Source of the DNA: a bacterium
GTDB lineage: Bacteria; SZUA-79; Acidulodesulfobacterales; Acidulodesulfobacteraceae
Assembly: GCA_021777135.1 (NCBI GenBank)
Contig: JAJYDX010000001.1
Coordinates: forward strand, 434,001-498,000
Direction of reading: 5' to 3'
Length of the DNA: 64,000 nt
Shown: piece by piece, positions 16,157-26,040 of the stretch
How positions within the stretch are numbered: position 1 is the first letter of the stretch
How the letters are laid out: each line of letters opens with the position of its first letter
Notes under the pieces: model-generated
What the model was told of the DNA's origin: nothing
What the model saw: the letters and a program-made list of their open reading frames with translations, nothing else
Databases searched by the model: none
Program-made: the position numbers and the translations under genes

Positions 16157-18460
16157 ATGGATAATAATTTAGGGATTTATATATGTTCCGGGTGCGATAT
16201 AGGTAAAAGCCTAAACGTTGAAAGACTTGTAAATACGGCAAAAGATTCCAATAAGCCGGTAGTATGTATAAGCCATGATTTTCTTTGCGGCCCTGAAGGT
16301 TTAAATCTCATAAAAACGGATATTTCAGAAAAAAAGATAAATAAATTAGTGATAGCAGCCTGTTCTATGCGCGCTAAACAGGATGTTTTTAATTTTGATC
16401 CGCTTACTATACACACTGAAAGAGTTAACCTTAGAGAGCATGTAATATGGATAAGCCCGTCAAACGACAACAACACCCAGCTTCTTGCGGAAGATTATGT
16501 AAATATGGGTGCTTCAAGGGCTAAAAAGGCCGCATTTCCCGAACCTCTTATTCAGGATCTAAATAAAACAGTTCTTGTAGTTGGAGGCGGAGTAACAGGT
16601 CTTAATGCAGCTATTAATTCAGTAAAAGCAGGATATAACGTAGTTTTAGTAGAGAAAAAATCTAACCTCGGTGGTTTTCCTTATTCAAAATATAAAAAAT
16701 GGGAGACCGTTCCGCCTTTTGACAAAAATATTTGGATAAAGGAAGGACTTGACCAGCTTATAAACAGCGTGGAAAATTCTGAAAAAATTAAAATTTATAA
16801 AAATTCAAAAATTAAGTCTGTATCGGGTGCTCCTGGAAAATTTAATGTAGAAATAGAAGCGTCAGCGGAAGACAATAAAGCTGAAGCCGCAACTGAAACT
16901 ATAGGTTCTATAGTAGTCGCAACTGGCTGGAAACCATACGAAGCAAAAAAACTGGATTATTTAGGATACGGTCTTACCCCTGATATATTGACTAACGTTG
17001 AACTTGAAGAATTTTATTCAGAGCTTTCTGATAAAGGTAAATCTGATAGTTTTGGCGTCGTCAGAAAATCTAACGGGGATAAAGTTAAATCTATCGCGTT
17101 TATTCAATGCGCAGGTTCCAGGGACGAAAACCATCTGCCTTACTGTTCGACGGTATGCTGTATGTCTTCGCTTAAAGAGGCTGCTTTAATAAGAAAAAAT
17201 AATCCAGAGGCAAATGTCTATATAATATATAAAGATATAAGAACGCCTGGCGAATATGAGAATTTTTACAGAAAAATGCAGGACGACGAGGGCATTTTCA
17301 TGGTAAAGGGCGCAATTTCAGAAGTTTCTTACGACAAAGGAAATAATATAATAGATATAAAGGTTAAAGATACACTTTTTGGCGGAGATATAGATTTAAA
17401 TGTAGAGATGCTGGTGCTTGCATCTGGAATGGTTCCTAATTCCGGAGATGACGTATTGAATCAAGAAATTAATTTGAATTCGAATAGTGCGCAGTCGGCA
17501 AGCGGCGCTTCATGCCCTCCTTCAATACCTGTATCAACAGCTCAGGTAGCTAAGAGCGGATTATTGAATCTTACTTACAGGCAGGGAAAAGAAATGCCTG
17601 ATTTAGCCTACGGATTTCCAGATTCTAATTTTATATGTTTTCCTTATGAATCTAGAAGAACCGGAATATATCCAGCGGGGTCAGTCAGAATGCCCCTTGA
17701 TACTGTTTTTTCGGTGGACGATGCGAAAGGAGCGGTTTTAAAGGCAATACAATGCGTAGAACAAACTTCTAAAGGTAAAGCTGTGCATCCTCGTTCTAAC
17801 GATACTACCTATCCTTTTTTCGATCTTCCAAGGTGTACGCAGTGTAAAAGATGTACTGAAGAGTGTCCTTTCGGCGCAATAGACGAAGATGAAAAAGGGA
17901 CTCCTAAATACAATCCTGAAAGGTGCAGGAGATGCGGCGTGTGTATGGGAGCTTGTCCTGTTAGAATTATATCATTTAAAAATTATTCCCCAGATATAGT
18001 AGCTTCTATGATAAAAAGTTTGTATATTCCTGAAGATCCTACCGACGAGAATTACAGAATTCTTGTATTTGCATGCGAAAACGATGCATATCCGGCACTC
18101 GATATATTAGGGCTAAACAAAATCAATTTATCTTCCAATATAAGAGTTATACCTGTAAGATGCTTGGGATCCATAAATAACGTATGGTATGCAGATGCTT
18201 TATCAAAAGGAATAGACGGTATACTTCTTTTAGGCTGTAAATTTGGCGATGACTATCAATGCCATTTCGTAAAAGGTTCCGAACTTGCCTCATATAGGAT
18301 GGGCAATCTTAAGGAGACTTTAACCAGACTTGTATTAGAAGAAGAAAGGGTAAGACAGATTCAGCTTGAGTTTACAGATTATATGAAACTGCCTGAAATT
18401 GTGGAAGATTTTGTTAATAAAATTAAATCGCTTGGACCAAATCCATATAAAGGCTTTTAA
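16157..18460 (+). CDS. qmoB: QmoB, HdrA/MvhD-like flavoprotein of the Qmo complex
   Basis: This 767-aa protein has an N-terminal region with the CSGCDIG motif and an FAD-binding VLVVGGGVTGLNAA near residue 140. A QCAGSRDENHLPYCS segment follows near residue 318. Two [4Fe-4S] motifs, CTQCKRCTEECP and CRRCGVCMGACP, lie near residues 560-600. A C-terminal MvhD-like domain with CENDAYPALD and GCKFGDDYQCHF completes it. This is the usual QmoB order. I choose the ATG 5 nt after AGGAG rather than a GTG two codons earlier. QmoB is proposed to contact AprBA. Confidence 0.93.
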   Translation: MDNNLGIYICSGCDIGKSLNVERLVNTAKDSNKPVVCISHDFLCGPEGLNLIKTDISEKKINKLVIAACSMRAKQDVFNFDPLTIHTERVNLREHVIWISPSNDNNTQLLAEDYVNMGASRAKKAAFPEPLIQDLNKTVLVVGGGVTGLNAAINSVKAGYNVVLVEKKSNLGGFPYSKYKKWETVPPFDKNIWIKEGLDQLINSVENSEKIKIYKNSKIKSVSGAPGKFNVEIEASAEDNKAEAATETIGSIVVATGWKPYEAKKLDYLGYGLTPDILTNVELEEFYSELSDKGKSDSFGVVRKSNGDKVKSIAFIQCAGSRDENHLPYCSTVCCMSSLKEAALIRKNNPEANVYIIYKDIRTPGEYENFYRKMQDDEGIFMVKGAISEVSYDKGNNIIDIKVKDTLFGGDIDLNVEMLVLASGMVPNSGDDVLNQEINLNSNSAQSASGASCPPSIPVSTAQVAKSGLLNLTYRQGKEMPDLAYGFPDSNFICFPYESRRTGIYPAGSVRMPLDTVFSVDDAKGAVLKAIQCVEQTSKGKAVHPRSNDTTYPFFDLPRCTQCKRCTEECPFGAIDEDEKGTPKYNPERCRRCGVCMGACPVRIISFKNYSPDIVASMIKSLYIPEDPTDENYRILVFACENDAYPALDILGLNKINLSSNIRVIPVRCLGSINNVWYADALSKGIDGILLLGCKFGDDYQCHFVKGSELASYRMGNLKETLTRLVLEEERVRQIQLEFTDYMKLPEIVEDFVNKIKSLGPNPYKGF

Positions 18461-18475
18461 GGAGGGGGGTTTATT

Positions 18476-19648
18476 TTGAAAAATAACGTAGTAAGGACTG
18501 ACAATGAGTTGGTCAAATATATAAAAGAAGTTGGCGAAAGCAATTTTAAAAAATGTTTCCAGTGTGGAACTTGCTCTGCGGTTTGTCCATTATCTACGGA
18601 AGACCGTCCGTTTCCTAGAAAGGAAATGATTTTGGCGGGTTGGGGGATGAAAGAACAGTTGGCAAGCGATTTAGATCCATGGCTATGCTATTATTGCGGG
18701 GAATGTTCCAAAAACTGTCCAAGAAAAGCTGAGCCTGGAGAATTAATGATGTCTCTCCGCCGCTTTTTAATAAGCGCATATGATTGGACTGGAATATCAA
18801 AGATTTTATATAAGTCTAAATATGCTGAATATATCGCTATATTAATAGTAGCTATAGGAGTTCTAATTGAATGGGCAGTTCTTTTCGGACTGCATCCTGC
18901 TGCAGGCGCTACACTCGGCAATGCAGTTTCTCCCGATAAGATAGACTACTTTTTTGACTGGCCTATTACGGTATTCTTGGGAGTAATGTTAACATCCTTT
19001 ATTTATAATATGTTTAGAAAAACCGTTTTAAGCGACAAAAATATTAAAATACCGTTGAAACTTTATTTTACAGAAGCTTGGTCGTTAATGTTTAACTTTT
19101 TTACCCAGTATAGATATGCGAAATGTGACGATTCCGGTGAACAAGTTTCTAAAAAATTAGCAGACGGAAAATATAATTTTTGGTTAACGCATCTTTTTCT
19201 AATGATAAGTTATGTTGTATTGTTTGTCGGAATAGTGTTCTTTTTGGACTGGTTTCAGTCTGAAAACAGCATGCCGTATCTTCATATAATCTTATTCGAT
19301 TATTTTGCAAGTATAGGTCTTATATTCGGAACAGTATATTTTGTAATAAAGAGGCTTACAAAAAAAATAGAAAGGAGTAAATTCTCCCACCATACTGACT
19401 GGATGTTTGTAATATTATTGTTTTTAACAGCAGTTAGCGGAGTTTTGCTGCGTGCGGCAATAGTATATAATTTTACCGTTTCATCGGTATTTTATATATA
19501 TTTAATTCATTTGATGATTTTATTTCCAATGTTAGTCATAGAAGTGCCTTTTTCTAAATGGTCGCATCTGGCATATAGACCTGTCGCGATTTATTTTGCG
19601 AATTTAAAGGAAAAAGCTAAAAGCCTTAACAACGTTGAAATTAGTTAA
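18476..19648 (+). CDS. qmoC: QmoC, membrane subunit of the Qmo complex
   Basis: QmoC (390 aa) combines an HdrC-like hydrophilic domain and an HdrE/NarI-like membrane domain. The N-terminus holds two [4Fe-4S] motifs, CFQCGTCSAVCP (near residue 23) and CYYCGECSKNCP (near 72). About six transmembrane helices follow from residue 118 on, with histidines for heme b. It anchors Qmo to the membrane and exchanges electrons with quinones. The start is TTG, 6 nt after GGAGGGGGG and 16 bp after qmoB. Confidence 0.93.
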   Translation: MKNNVVRTDNELVKYIKEVGESNFKKCFQCGTCSAVCPLSTEDRPFPRKEMILAGWGMKEQLASDLDPWLCYYCGECSKNCPRKAEPGELMMSLRRFLISAYDWTGISKILYKSKYAEYIAILIVAIGVLIEWAVLFGLHPAAGATLGNAVSPDKIDYFFDWPITVFLGVMLTSFIYNMFRKTVLSDKNIKIPLKLYFTEAWSLMFNFFTQYRYAKCDDSGEQVSKKLADGKYNFWLTHLFLMISYVVLFVGIVFFLDWFQSENSMPYLHIILFDYFASIGLIFGTVYFVIKRLTKKIERSKFSHHTDWMFVILLFLTAVSGVLLRAAIVYNFTVSSVFYIYLIHLMILFPMLVIEVPFSKWSHLAYRPVAIYFANLKEKAKSLNNVEIS

Positions 19649-19708
19649 TATTCTCAACATATTTGTTAAATTTAATTTTATTAAAATTTAATTAGGGGGT
19701 TTTTGGAC

Positions 19709-21802
19709 ATGAATGTCTTTGACAAAGCTATGATTTTCGGAATTGTCGCCGGTCTTGTTGCCGTTATTTATAGTATAGCGGTAACGATATGGGCTCTTAA
19801 GCATGATGAGGGTTCTGAGAAGATGAAGCAGATTGCGAAAGCAATTCAGGAAGGCGCAACGGCTTTTCTAAACAGGCAGTACAGAACCGTTGCCTTAGTA
19901 GGAATTATCATTTTTGTTTTAATACTTATTGGCGGTATATGGATACCGCAGTTCGGAATTTTAACTGCATCAGGTTTTTTACTTGGAGCAATATTATCGG
20001 CATTAGCCGGATATCTAGGTATGTTTAATGCGGTAAGGGCAAATATCAGAACCGCGCAGATAGCGCATAAAGGAGTCAAGCCTGCGTTAAAGTTTGCATT
20101 CAAAGGAGGCTCTGTTACCGGTTTGATGGTTTTGGGACTTGGAGTTTTAGGTATATCAATTTTTATGCTTATTGGGCATTCGATAGGCGGTTTAGACGGA
20201 GTTATAAATTCATTAATAGGTTTTGCTTTTGGCTGCAGTCTTATTTCGGTATTTGCAAGGCTTGGAGGCGGTATTTATACCAAAGCTGCAGATGTTGGAG
20301 CAGATTTAGTAGGAAAGGTGGAAGCGGGCATACCTGAAGACGATCCAAGAAATCCTGCCGTTATAGCCGACCAGGTCGGAGATAATGTAGGAGATTGTGC
20401 TGGAATGGCAGCAGACGTATTTGAGACTTTTTCAGTAACGATAATCGCCTCGATATTATTAGCTTATTCTGCTTTTAGAGGACACGGTTACGGTGAAACC
20501 GCATTGATGAAAGCAATACTTTATCCGCTTTTGCTTGGAGGTATAGCTGTATTTACCTCGATAGTGGGTGTTTTTTTCGTAAGCGCTCCAACAAAAGAAA
20601 AAATTATGCAGGGTTTATATAAAGGATTATTTGCAACCGGAATAATTTCCGCTGTTGTATATTATTTCTTTACAATGAGTTTTATGAACGGCGTAGGTAA
20701 ATATTCTGGAATGGACTATTATTATGCGGCATTAACGGGACTTGTGTTAACCGGACTCATAATAGTTATTACCGACTATTTTACTTCAACCAGTTTTTCA
20801 CCGGTAAAATCAATAGCCAAAGCTTCTACTACCGGACACGGAACCAACATTATAGCAGGACTTGCTGTTGGGCAGATGTCAACGGCTCTTCCCGTTATAG
20901 CAATTGCTTTAGGTATTTTAATATCTTATGACTTCGCAGGTTTTTACGGTGTCGCGGTTGCTGCTTCCAGTATGCTTTCCATGGCCGGAATGGTAATAGC
21001 CGTAGATTCTTTCGGGCCTATTACTGACAATGCGGGTGGAATTGCCGAAATGAGCGAACTTCCGGCAGACGTCAGAGAAACTACAGATGCTCTTGATGCT
21101 GTGGGAAATACTACAAAAGCTGTAACTAAAGGATATGCCATTGGTTCGGCGGCTCTTGCGGCAATTGTTCTTTTTGGAGAATATTCAGATCTTATTAAAG
21201 TTGGTATTTCAGATATATCCTTTTCTATAGCGCAGCCTAATGTTCTTATCGGTCTTTTCTTAGGCGCTATGCTTCCTTATATTTTTGCTTCTCTTGCAAT
21301 GAAATCTGTAGGAAAAGCTGCCGGCGACATAGTCGTTGAGGTTAGAAGGCAATTTAAAGAAATTCCGGGAATTATGGAAGGAACAGGAAAGCCAGAATAT
21401 GGCAAATGCGTTGATATAGTTACTAAGTCTTCGCTAAGAGAAATGATATTGCCAGCATTTATTCCGATTGCCGGTCCGATAGTTTTTGGTTTGACAATGG
21501 GACCGCAGGTTTTAGGCGGGATATTATTAGGAACTATAATATCCGGACTTTTTGTTGCCATTTCTATGACGAGTGGCGGCGCGGCATGGGATAATGCTAA
21601 AAAACTTATAGAAAAAGGATTTGAATATGAAGGACAGACCTATCGTAAAGGTAGCGAAGCTCATAAGGCCGCAGTAACAGGCGATACCGTAGGCGATCCT
21701 TATAAAGACACCGCTGGTCCTGCAATTAATCCGATGATTAAAGTTGTTAATATATTTACAATTTTAATTATTCCTATAGTGCTTTTACTATGGGCTCATT
21801 AA
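19709..21802 (+). CDS. hppA: Membrane-bound proton-translocating pyrophosphatase
   Basis: This polytopic enzyme (697 aa, about 16 helices) couples PPi hydrolysis to H+ pumping. The substrate-binding signature [20 protein letters not shown] and the following [15 protein letters not shown] are intact. [16 protein letters not shown] has lysine at the position that distinguishes K+-independent from K+-dependent enzymes (alanine there), so a K+-independent H+-PPase is expected. It directly follows qmoC and could recover energy from PPi made by Sat. I use the ATG 9 nt after AGGGGG. A TTG two codons upstream is too close to that site. Confidence 0.95.
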   Translation: MNVFDKAMIFGIVAGLVAVIYSIAVTIWALKHDEGSEKMKQIAKAIQEGATAFLNRQYRTVALVGIIIFVLILIGGIWIPQFGILTASGFLLGAILSALAGYLGMFNAVRANIRTAQIAHKGVKPALKFAFKGGSVTGLMVLGLGVLGISIFMLIGHSIGGLDGVINSLIGFAFGCSLISVFARLGGGIYTKAADVGADLVGKVEAGIPEDDPRNPAVIADQVGDNVGDCAGMAADVFETFSVTIIASILLAYSAFRGHGYGETALMKAILYPLLLGGIAVFTSIVGVFFVSAPTKEKIMQGLYKGLFATGIISAVVYYFFTMSFMNGVGKYSGMDYYYAALTGLVLTGLIIVITDYFTSTSFSPVKSIAKASTTGHGTNIIAGLAVGQMSTALPVIAIALGILISYDFAGFYGVAVAASSMLSMAGMVIAVDSFGPITDNAGGIAEMSELPADVRETTDALDAVGNTTKAVTKGYAIGSAALAAIVLFGEYSDLIKVGISDISFSIAQPNVLIGLFLGAMLPYIFASLAMKSVGKAAGDIVVEVRRQFKEIPGIMEGTGKPEYGKCVDIVTKSSLREMILPAFIPIAGPIVFGLTMGPQVLGGILLGTIISGLFVAISMTSGGAAWDNAKKLIEKGFEYEGQTYRKGSEAHKAAVTGDTVGDPYKDTAGPAINPMIKVVNIFTILIIPIVLLLWAH

Positions 21803-21822
21803 TAAATTAAAAAAATTAAAAT

Positions 21823-21859
21823 AAAAAAAGGGTCAGATTTAAAATCTGACCCTTTTTTT
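21823..21859. terminator. Bidirectional terminator between hppA and tadA
   Basis: GGGTCAGATTT pairs with AAATCTGACCC, flanked by A7 on the left and T7 on the right. It can therefore end transcription of hppA (+) and tadA (-). The T run ends two bases before the tadA stop. Confidence 0.92.
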
Positions 21860-21860
21860 A

Positions 21861-22307
21861 TTATGCTCTTTTTTGCCCTCTTTTCGATTTAAAAAAAGAT
21901 TTAAGCAATTTAGACGATTCTTCTTCCATAATATTCGAAACAATTTCTATCTTGCCGTCCAAAATAGTCGAAGACGACCCGCCTTTAGGGTCAATAGCGG
22001 CATAAACCAAACGGCTTAATCTCGATAGCATAATTGCCCCACAACACATTACGCAAGGCTCCAGGGTTACATACAGGGAGTAGTCGTCAAGCCGCCAGTT
22101 TTTCAGCCTGCTTTGAGCGTCTAAAATTGCTTTGACTTCGGCGTGCATTATGCAAGAACAATCTTTTTCTACTGTATTGAAACCAGAAGATATAATTATG
22201 CCATCTTTATCAACAATTACTGCGCCTACAGGTACTTCATCAGCTTCTAATGCTTTTTCAGCTTCCTTCAGAGCAATACCCATAAAATATTTATCGTCTA
22301 AAATCAT
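21861..22307 (-). CDS. tadA: tRNA-specific adenosine deaminase
   Basis: TadA deaminates A34 to inosine in the anticodon of tRNA-Arg(ACG). The 148-aa protein has the zinc ligands of the cytidine/deoxycytidylate deaminase fold: HAE (catalytic Glu) in MHAEVKAI near residue 57, and PCVMCC near residue 87. VPVGAVIVD near residue 22 is typical. It is the only - strand gene in the first 54 kb, convergent with hppA and divergent from lipA. Confidence 0.93.
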   Translation of the reverse strand: MILDDKYFMGIALKEAEKALEADEVPVGAVIVDKDGIIISSGFNTVEKDCSCIMHAEVKAILDAQSRLKNWRLDDYSLYVTLEPCVMCCGAIMLSRLSRLVYAAIDPKGGSSSTILDGKIEIVSNIMEEESSKLLKSFFKSKRGQKRA

Positions 22308-22359
22308 GAATCTTAAAATATTATTAAGTCCGAATATCTTAATTTAATTAAATTATTAA

Positions 22360-22389
22360 TTGAAATTTATGTGTATATTGTGATATAAA
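22360..22389 (+). promoter_or_regulatory. Possible promoter upstream of lipA
   Basis: TTGAAA (22360-22365) and TATAAA (22384-22389) are 18 bp apart in the 177-bp divergent gap between tadA and lipA. The gap is extremely AT-rich, so chance matches are easy. Confidence 0.4.
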
Positions 22390-22484
22390 CTATATTGTAA
22401 TAAAAAAATAGAAGTAATTGCAAATTATTAAAAAAATGATTTATAATTCAATTTTTATTTTACAAAAGTGTATTAAATTCATAG

Positions 22485-23354
22485 ATGAACGAAAGACTCC
22501 CTAAATATTTAAAAAACGAAATATTAAAAATAAAATCCAGAAAAGATATTTTTGAAACCTCAAAAATAATAAAAGAGAAAGAGCTAAACACAGTTTGTTC
22601 TTCTTCGAGATGCCCTAATCTTAACCTGTGTTTTTCAAATAAAACAGCTACTTTTTTAATTCTTGGCGATAAATGCACAAGAAAATGCCCTTTTTGTAAT
22701 ATTGGCTTTGCGGATTTTCAAATGCCTGTGGATATTTCAGAACCTAAAAAAGTGGCATTTGCCGTTAAATCTTTAAATTTAAAGCATGCGGTAATCACTA
22801 TGGTAACAAGGGACGATCTGTATGACGGCGGCGCGGGAATTTTAATAAAGACTGTTGAAGAAATACGAAAAACTACGGATTGTAAAATTATAGAAGTTTT
22901 AACCTCTGACTTTAACGGCAATAAAAAATTTGCTTTAGAAACTTTGGCAAGCGGCGTTGATATTTTCGGCCATAATATTGAAACAGTCGAAAGACTTTAT
23001 CCTATTATTAGGCCTTTTAGCTCATATGGACGTTCTTTAGACCTATTAAAGACTGTAAAGGAAAAAAATCCAGATATTATAACTAAATCCGGGATTATGG
23101 TGGGTCTCGGCGAAGAAGACGATGAAGTTTTTCAAACCATAAGCGATATTATAAATAACGGCGTGGAATTTATAACTATAGGTCAATATTTGAGACCTTC
23201 CCTCCGAAATATTCCCGTAAGGCGATATGTACCATTAAATATGTTTATCGAATATAAAAAATATGCAAAAAGTAAAGGTGTTAAAAACGTTTTTTCCGCA
23301 CCTCTTGTTAGAAGCTCATTTGGCGCGGAAAAATTCTTCAAACATTCAGCTTAA
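22485..23354 (+). CDS. lipA: Lipoyl synthase
   Basis: LipA is a radical SAM enzyme that inserts two sulfurs into protein-bound octanoate. The 289-aa protein has both cluster motifs: the auxiliary C-x4-C-x5-C (CSSSRCPNLNLC, near residue 38) and the radical SAM CTRKCPFC (near residue 65). The C-terminal RSS serine ligand is also present (APLVRSSFGAEKFF). No clear ribosome binding site precedes the ATG. No lipB or lipoate ligase is adjacent. Confidence 0.93.
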   Translation: MNERLPKYLKNEILKIKSRKDIFETSKIIKEKELNTVCSSSRCPNLNLCFSNKTATFLILGDKCTRKCPFCNIGFADFQMPVDISEPKKVAFAVKSLNLKHAVITMVTRDDLYDGGAGILIKTVEEIRKTTDCKIIEVLTSDFNGNKKFALETLASGVDIFGHNIETVERLYPIIRPFSSYGRSLDLLKTVKEKNPDIITKSGIMVGLGEEDDEVFQTISDIINNGVEFITIGQYLRPSLRNIPVRRYVPLNMFIEYKKYAKSKGVKNVFSAPLVRSSFGAEKFFKHSA

Positions 23355-23442
23355 TATTCGAGCAATTTTATTATTTAACTTGGTTCAATAAAATAATATA
23401 ATATTATGGTCTATTTTTTTTATTATTGCGGAGAAACTTATA

Positions 23443-24660
23443 ATGACAGAAGATTTTGAAACTATTAAAAGGCTTCCGCCTTACGTTTTTGCGGAAGTTA
23501 ACAAAATAAAAATGGAAGCCAGAAAACGCGGCGACGACATTATCGACCTTGGAATGGGCAATCCGGATTCGCCCACCCCCGATTATATAATAGAAAAATT
23601 GGTAGAAGCCTCTAAGAATCCAAAGAATCACCGCTATTCCGTGTCTCGCGGAATATTTAAACTCAGGCTCGCCATAGTCGATATGTATAAACGCAATTAC
23701 GGCGTAGAACTTGATCCTGATTCTGAATCCATAGTCACGATGGGTATAAAGGAAGGCTTGAGCCACCTTATGCTTGCGATAATAAATAGAGGAGACGTTG
23801 CTTTCGTACCAAACCCGACTTATCCTATACATGCTTACAGCGTTATTATAGCGGGTGGCGATGTAAGAAGCATACCTTTAATCCCCGGCGAAGATTTTTT
23901 TGAACATCTTATGACGGCGCTTAAACAAACATGGCCTAAACCTAAAATTATAGTTTTAAGCTTTCCGCATAACCCTACGACGGTTACCGTAGAGATTGAT
24001 TTCTTCGAAAAATTAGTAGATTTTGCAAAAGAAAACGGCATTTATATAATACATGACAATGCTTATGCCGATTTAACTTTTGACGGATATAAAGCTCCTA
24101 GTTTTTTGCAGGCAAAGGGAGCAAAAGAAGTAGGAATAGAGTTCTTTTCAATGTCTAAAAGTTACAGCATGGCTGGATTTAGAGTGGGTTTTGCTCTCGG
24201 TAATCCAGTTTTAATTAATGCGCTTTCAAGAATAAAAAGCTATTTGGATTATGGAATGTTTCAGCCTATACAAATAGCATCTATTATTGCTTTAAATGAA
24301 GAAATACGTCATAACGCTATAAACGATATGGTTATGCATTATAAAAAACGTAGAGACGTATTAATAGAAAGCTTCAGGTTCGCGGGTTGGAATATAGAAA
24401 AACCCAAGGCCACTATGTTTGTATGGGGAAAGATACCGCAGCAGTTTTTAGACGCGGGAATTAAATCGCTCGAATTTTCAAAATTATTGCTTGATAAAGC
24501 CAAAGTTGCAGTATCTCCTGGTATAGGGTTTGGTGAATATGGAGACGAATATGTCCGTTTTGCGCTTGTAGAAAATGAAATGCGCATAAGGCAGGCATCT
24601 AAGGGAGTTAAACATTTTATTAATAATGAAGAGTTTTTTCACAAAGCCATGGGGTCATAG
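23443..24660 (+). CDS. PLP-dependent aminotransferase, AlaC-like
   Basis: This 405-aa class I aminotransferase has the pyridoxal-phosphate lysine in [15 protein letters not shown], near residue 243, and a DNAYADL segment near 200. The opening [22 protein letters not shown]-type sequence and [16 protein letters not shown] match the alanine-synthesising transaminase (AlaC) group. In many delta-proteobacteria-like genomes this group precedes homoserine dehydrogenase, as here (hom begins 5 nt later). A role in alanine or aspartate-family amino acid synthesis is likely, but the exact substrate is open. GGAG lies 9 nt before the ATG. Confidence 0.85.
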   Translation: MTEDFETIKRLPPYVFAEVNKIKMEARKRGDDIIDLGMGNPDSPTPDYIIEKLVEASKNPKNHRYSVSRGIFKLRLAIVDMYKRNYGVELDPDSESIVTMGIKEGLSHLMLAIINRGDVAFVPNPTYPIHAYSVIIAGGDVRSIPLIPGEDFFEHLMTALKQTWPKPKIIVLSFPHNPTTVTVEIDFFEKLVDFAKENGIYIIHDNAYADLTFDGYKAPSFLQAKGAKEVGIEFFSMSKSYSMAGFRVGFALGNPVLINALSRIKSYLDYGMFQPIQIASIIALNEEIRHNAINDMVMHYKKRRDVLIESFRFAGWNIEKPKATMFVWGKIPQQFLDAGIKSLEFSKLLLDKAKVAVSPGIGFGEYGDEYVRFALVENEMRIRQASKGVKHFINNEEFFHKAMGS

Positions 24661-24665
24661 TACTT

Positions 24666-25967
24666 ATGAAAAAAAATATTAACATAGGACTGCTGGGTTT
24701 CGGAACGGTCGCTTCAAGTTTTTATCATATATTTTCAGAGCAAAAAAGAGAACTTGATTCAACTTTTTCTGTCCCGATTAATATTGAAAAAATATTTACT
24801 CGGGGAGTAAGTCATCCGGTACCAGAAAATATTAAAAGCCGCTTAGTTAAAAATGCCGCCGATATAATCGAAGACAAAGACATTGATATTGTAATAGAGC
24901 TTATAGGCGGAGTTGAGGCAGCAAAAAATTTTACCCTTAATGCCGTATCTGGAGGCAAGAGTATTATCACCGCAAATAAAGCCCTTCTTGCCGAACATGG
25001 CGAAGAGATATTTAAAAGATGCATAGATAAAAAGGTTCATATAGGATTTGAAGCCGCAGTAGGAGGAGGAATACCAATATTAAGAGCAATTAAAAACGGG
25101 CTTGCCGGCGACGAGGTTAAGTCGGTCTATTCTATAATTAACGGAACTTCTAATTTTATACTTTCTAAAATGACCAAAGAGGGTGGAAAATTTGAAGATG
25201 TTTTAAAAAGGGCACAGGAAAAGGGCTATGCCGAAGCAGATCCTTCGCTTGATATAAACGGCACTGACAGTGCCCATAAACTTGCCGTTTTAGGAAGGCT
25301 AGCTTTTTCGACTAGTTTATCGATGAAAGACATAATAATCGAAGGAATAGGAGACATATCCCAGCTTGATATAAGTTTCGCGAAAGAGTTGGGATATACA
25401 ATAAAATTACTTGGAATTCTTAAAAATGAAGATTCTAAAATAGAAATAAGGGTTCACCCCACTTTAATACCATCTTCCAGTCTCTTATCAAAAATAGACG
25501 GTGTGTTTAACGCTTTTTTGGTTAATACTAAATTTGCCGGTCCGCTTAGCCTAACAGGTTATGGAGCAGGCGGAAACCCAACGGCTAGCGCAGTAATGGG
25601 AGATTTAATGGAAATAGTTTCAAAACTGGTAAACGACGATAATCATAATGATTTTATTATTTCTAAAATAAAAAATAAGCTTAATATTAAAAATAAAAAA
25701 GAGATTATATCTAGATATTATCTTAGGTTTTCCGCATCCGACAGGCCGGGGGTGCTTTCTAAAATATCAGGAATTCTTGGCGAAAATTCAATAAGTATAA
25801 GTTCTATGATTCAAAAAGGGAGGAAAGTAGAGGGTTCCGTACCAATTGTTATTACCACTCACGAGGCTAACGAAGAAGAGCTGTTTAAAAGCATAGAATT
25901 ATGCGACAAGTTAGACGTTATTTCTGCTAAAACCATGGTATTAAGAATAGAAGATAATATAAATTAA
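24666..25967 (+). CDS. hom: Homoserine dehydrogenase
   Basis: This enzyme reduces aspartate semialdehyde to homoserine. The 433-aa protein has an N-terminal NAD(P)-binding IGLLGFGTVASS and a catalytic middle domain. The homoserine dehydrogenase signature is AEADPSLDINGTDSAHKL, near residue 190. A C-terminal ACT domain from about residue 350 (RFSASDRPGVLSKISGIL) suggests feedback control, usually by threonine. It forms an operon-like run with the aminotransferase before it and thrC after it. Confidence 0.95.
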   Translation: MKKNINIGLLGFGTVASSFYHIFSEQKRELDSTFSVPINIEKIFTRGVSHPVPENIKSRLVKNAADIIEDKDIDIVIELIGGVEAAKNFTLNAVSGGKSIITANKALLAEHGEEIFKRCIDKKVHIGFEAAVGGGIPILRAIKNGLAGDEVKSVYSIINGTSNFILSKMTKEGGKFEDVLKRAQEKGYAEADPSLDINGTDSAHKLAVLGRLAFSTSLSMKDIIIEGIGDISQLDISFAKELGYTIKLLGILKNEDSKIEIRVHPTLIPSSSLLSKIDGVFNAFLVNTKFAGPLSLTGYGAGGNPTASAVMGDLMEIVSKLVNDDNHNDFIISKIKNKLNIKNKKEIISRYYLRFSASDRPGVLSKISGILGENSISISSMIQKGRKVEGSVPIVITTHEANEEELFKSIELCDKLDVISAKTMVLRIEDNIN

Positions 25968-26040
25968 ATAATAAATTTAAATACTAAGAATAAATAAAAT
26001 GGGGACTGACTTGAACGAATCCCCAAAAAGGGAGGTTAGT

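Noticed and set aside
25999-26040. N-terminal extension of threonine synthase from the ATG at 25999, or a small attenuator hairpin (GGGGACT/AATCCCC)
   Set aside because: The added residues show no conserved sequence, the TTG at 26041 has a good GGGAGG site, and the hairpin is imperfect and lacks a T run.
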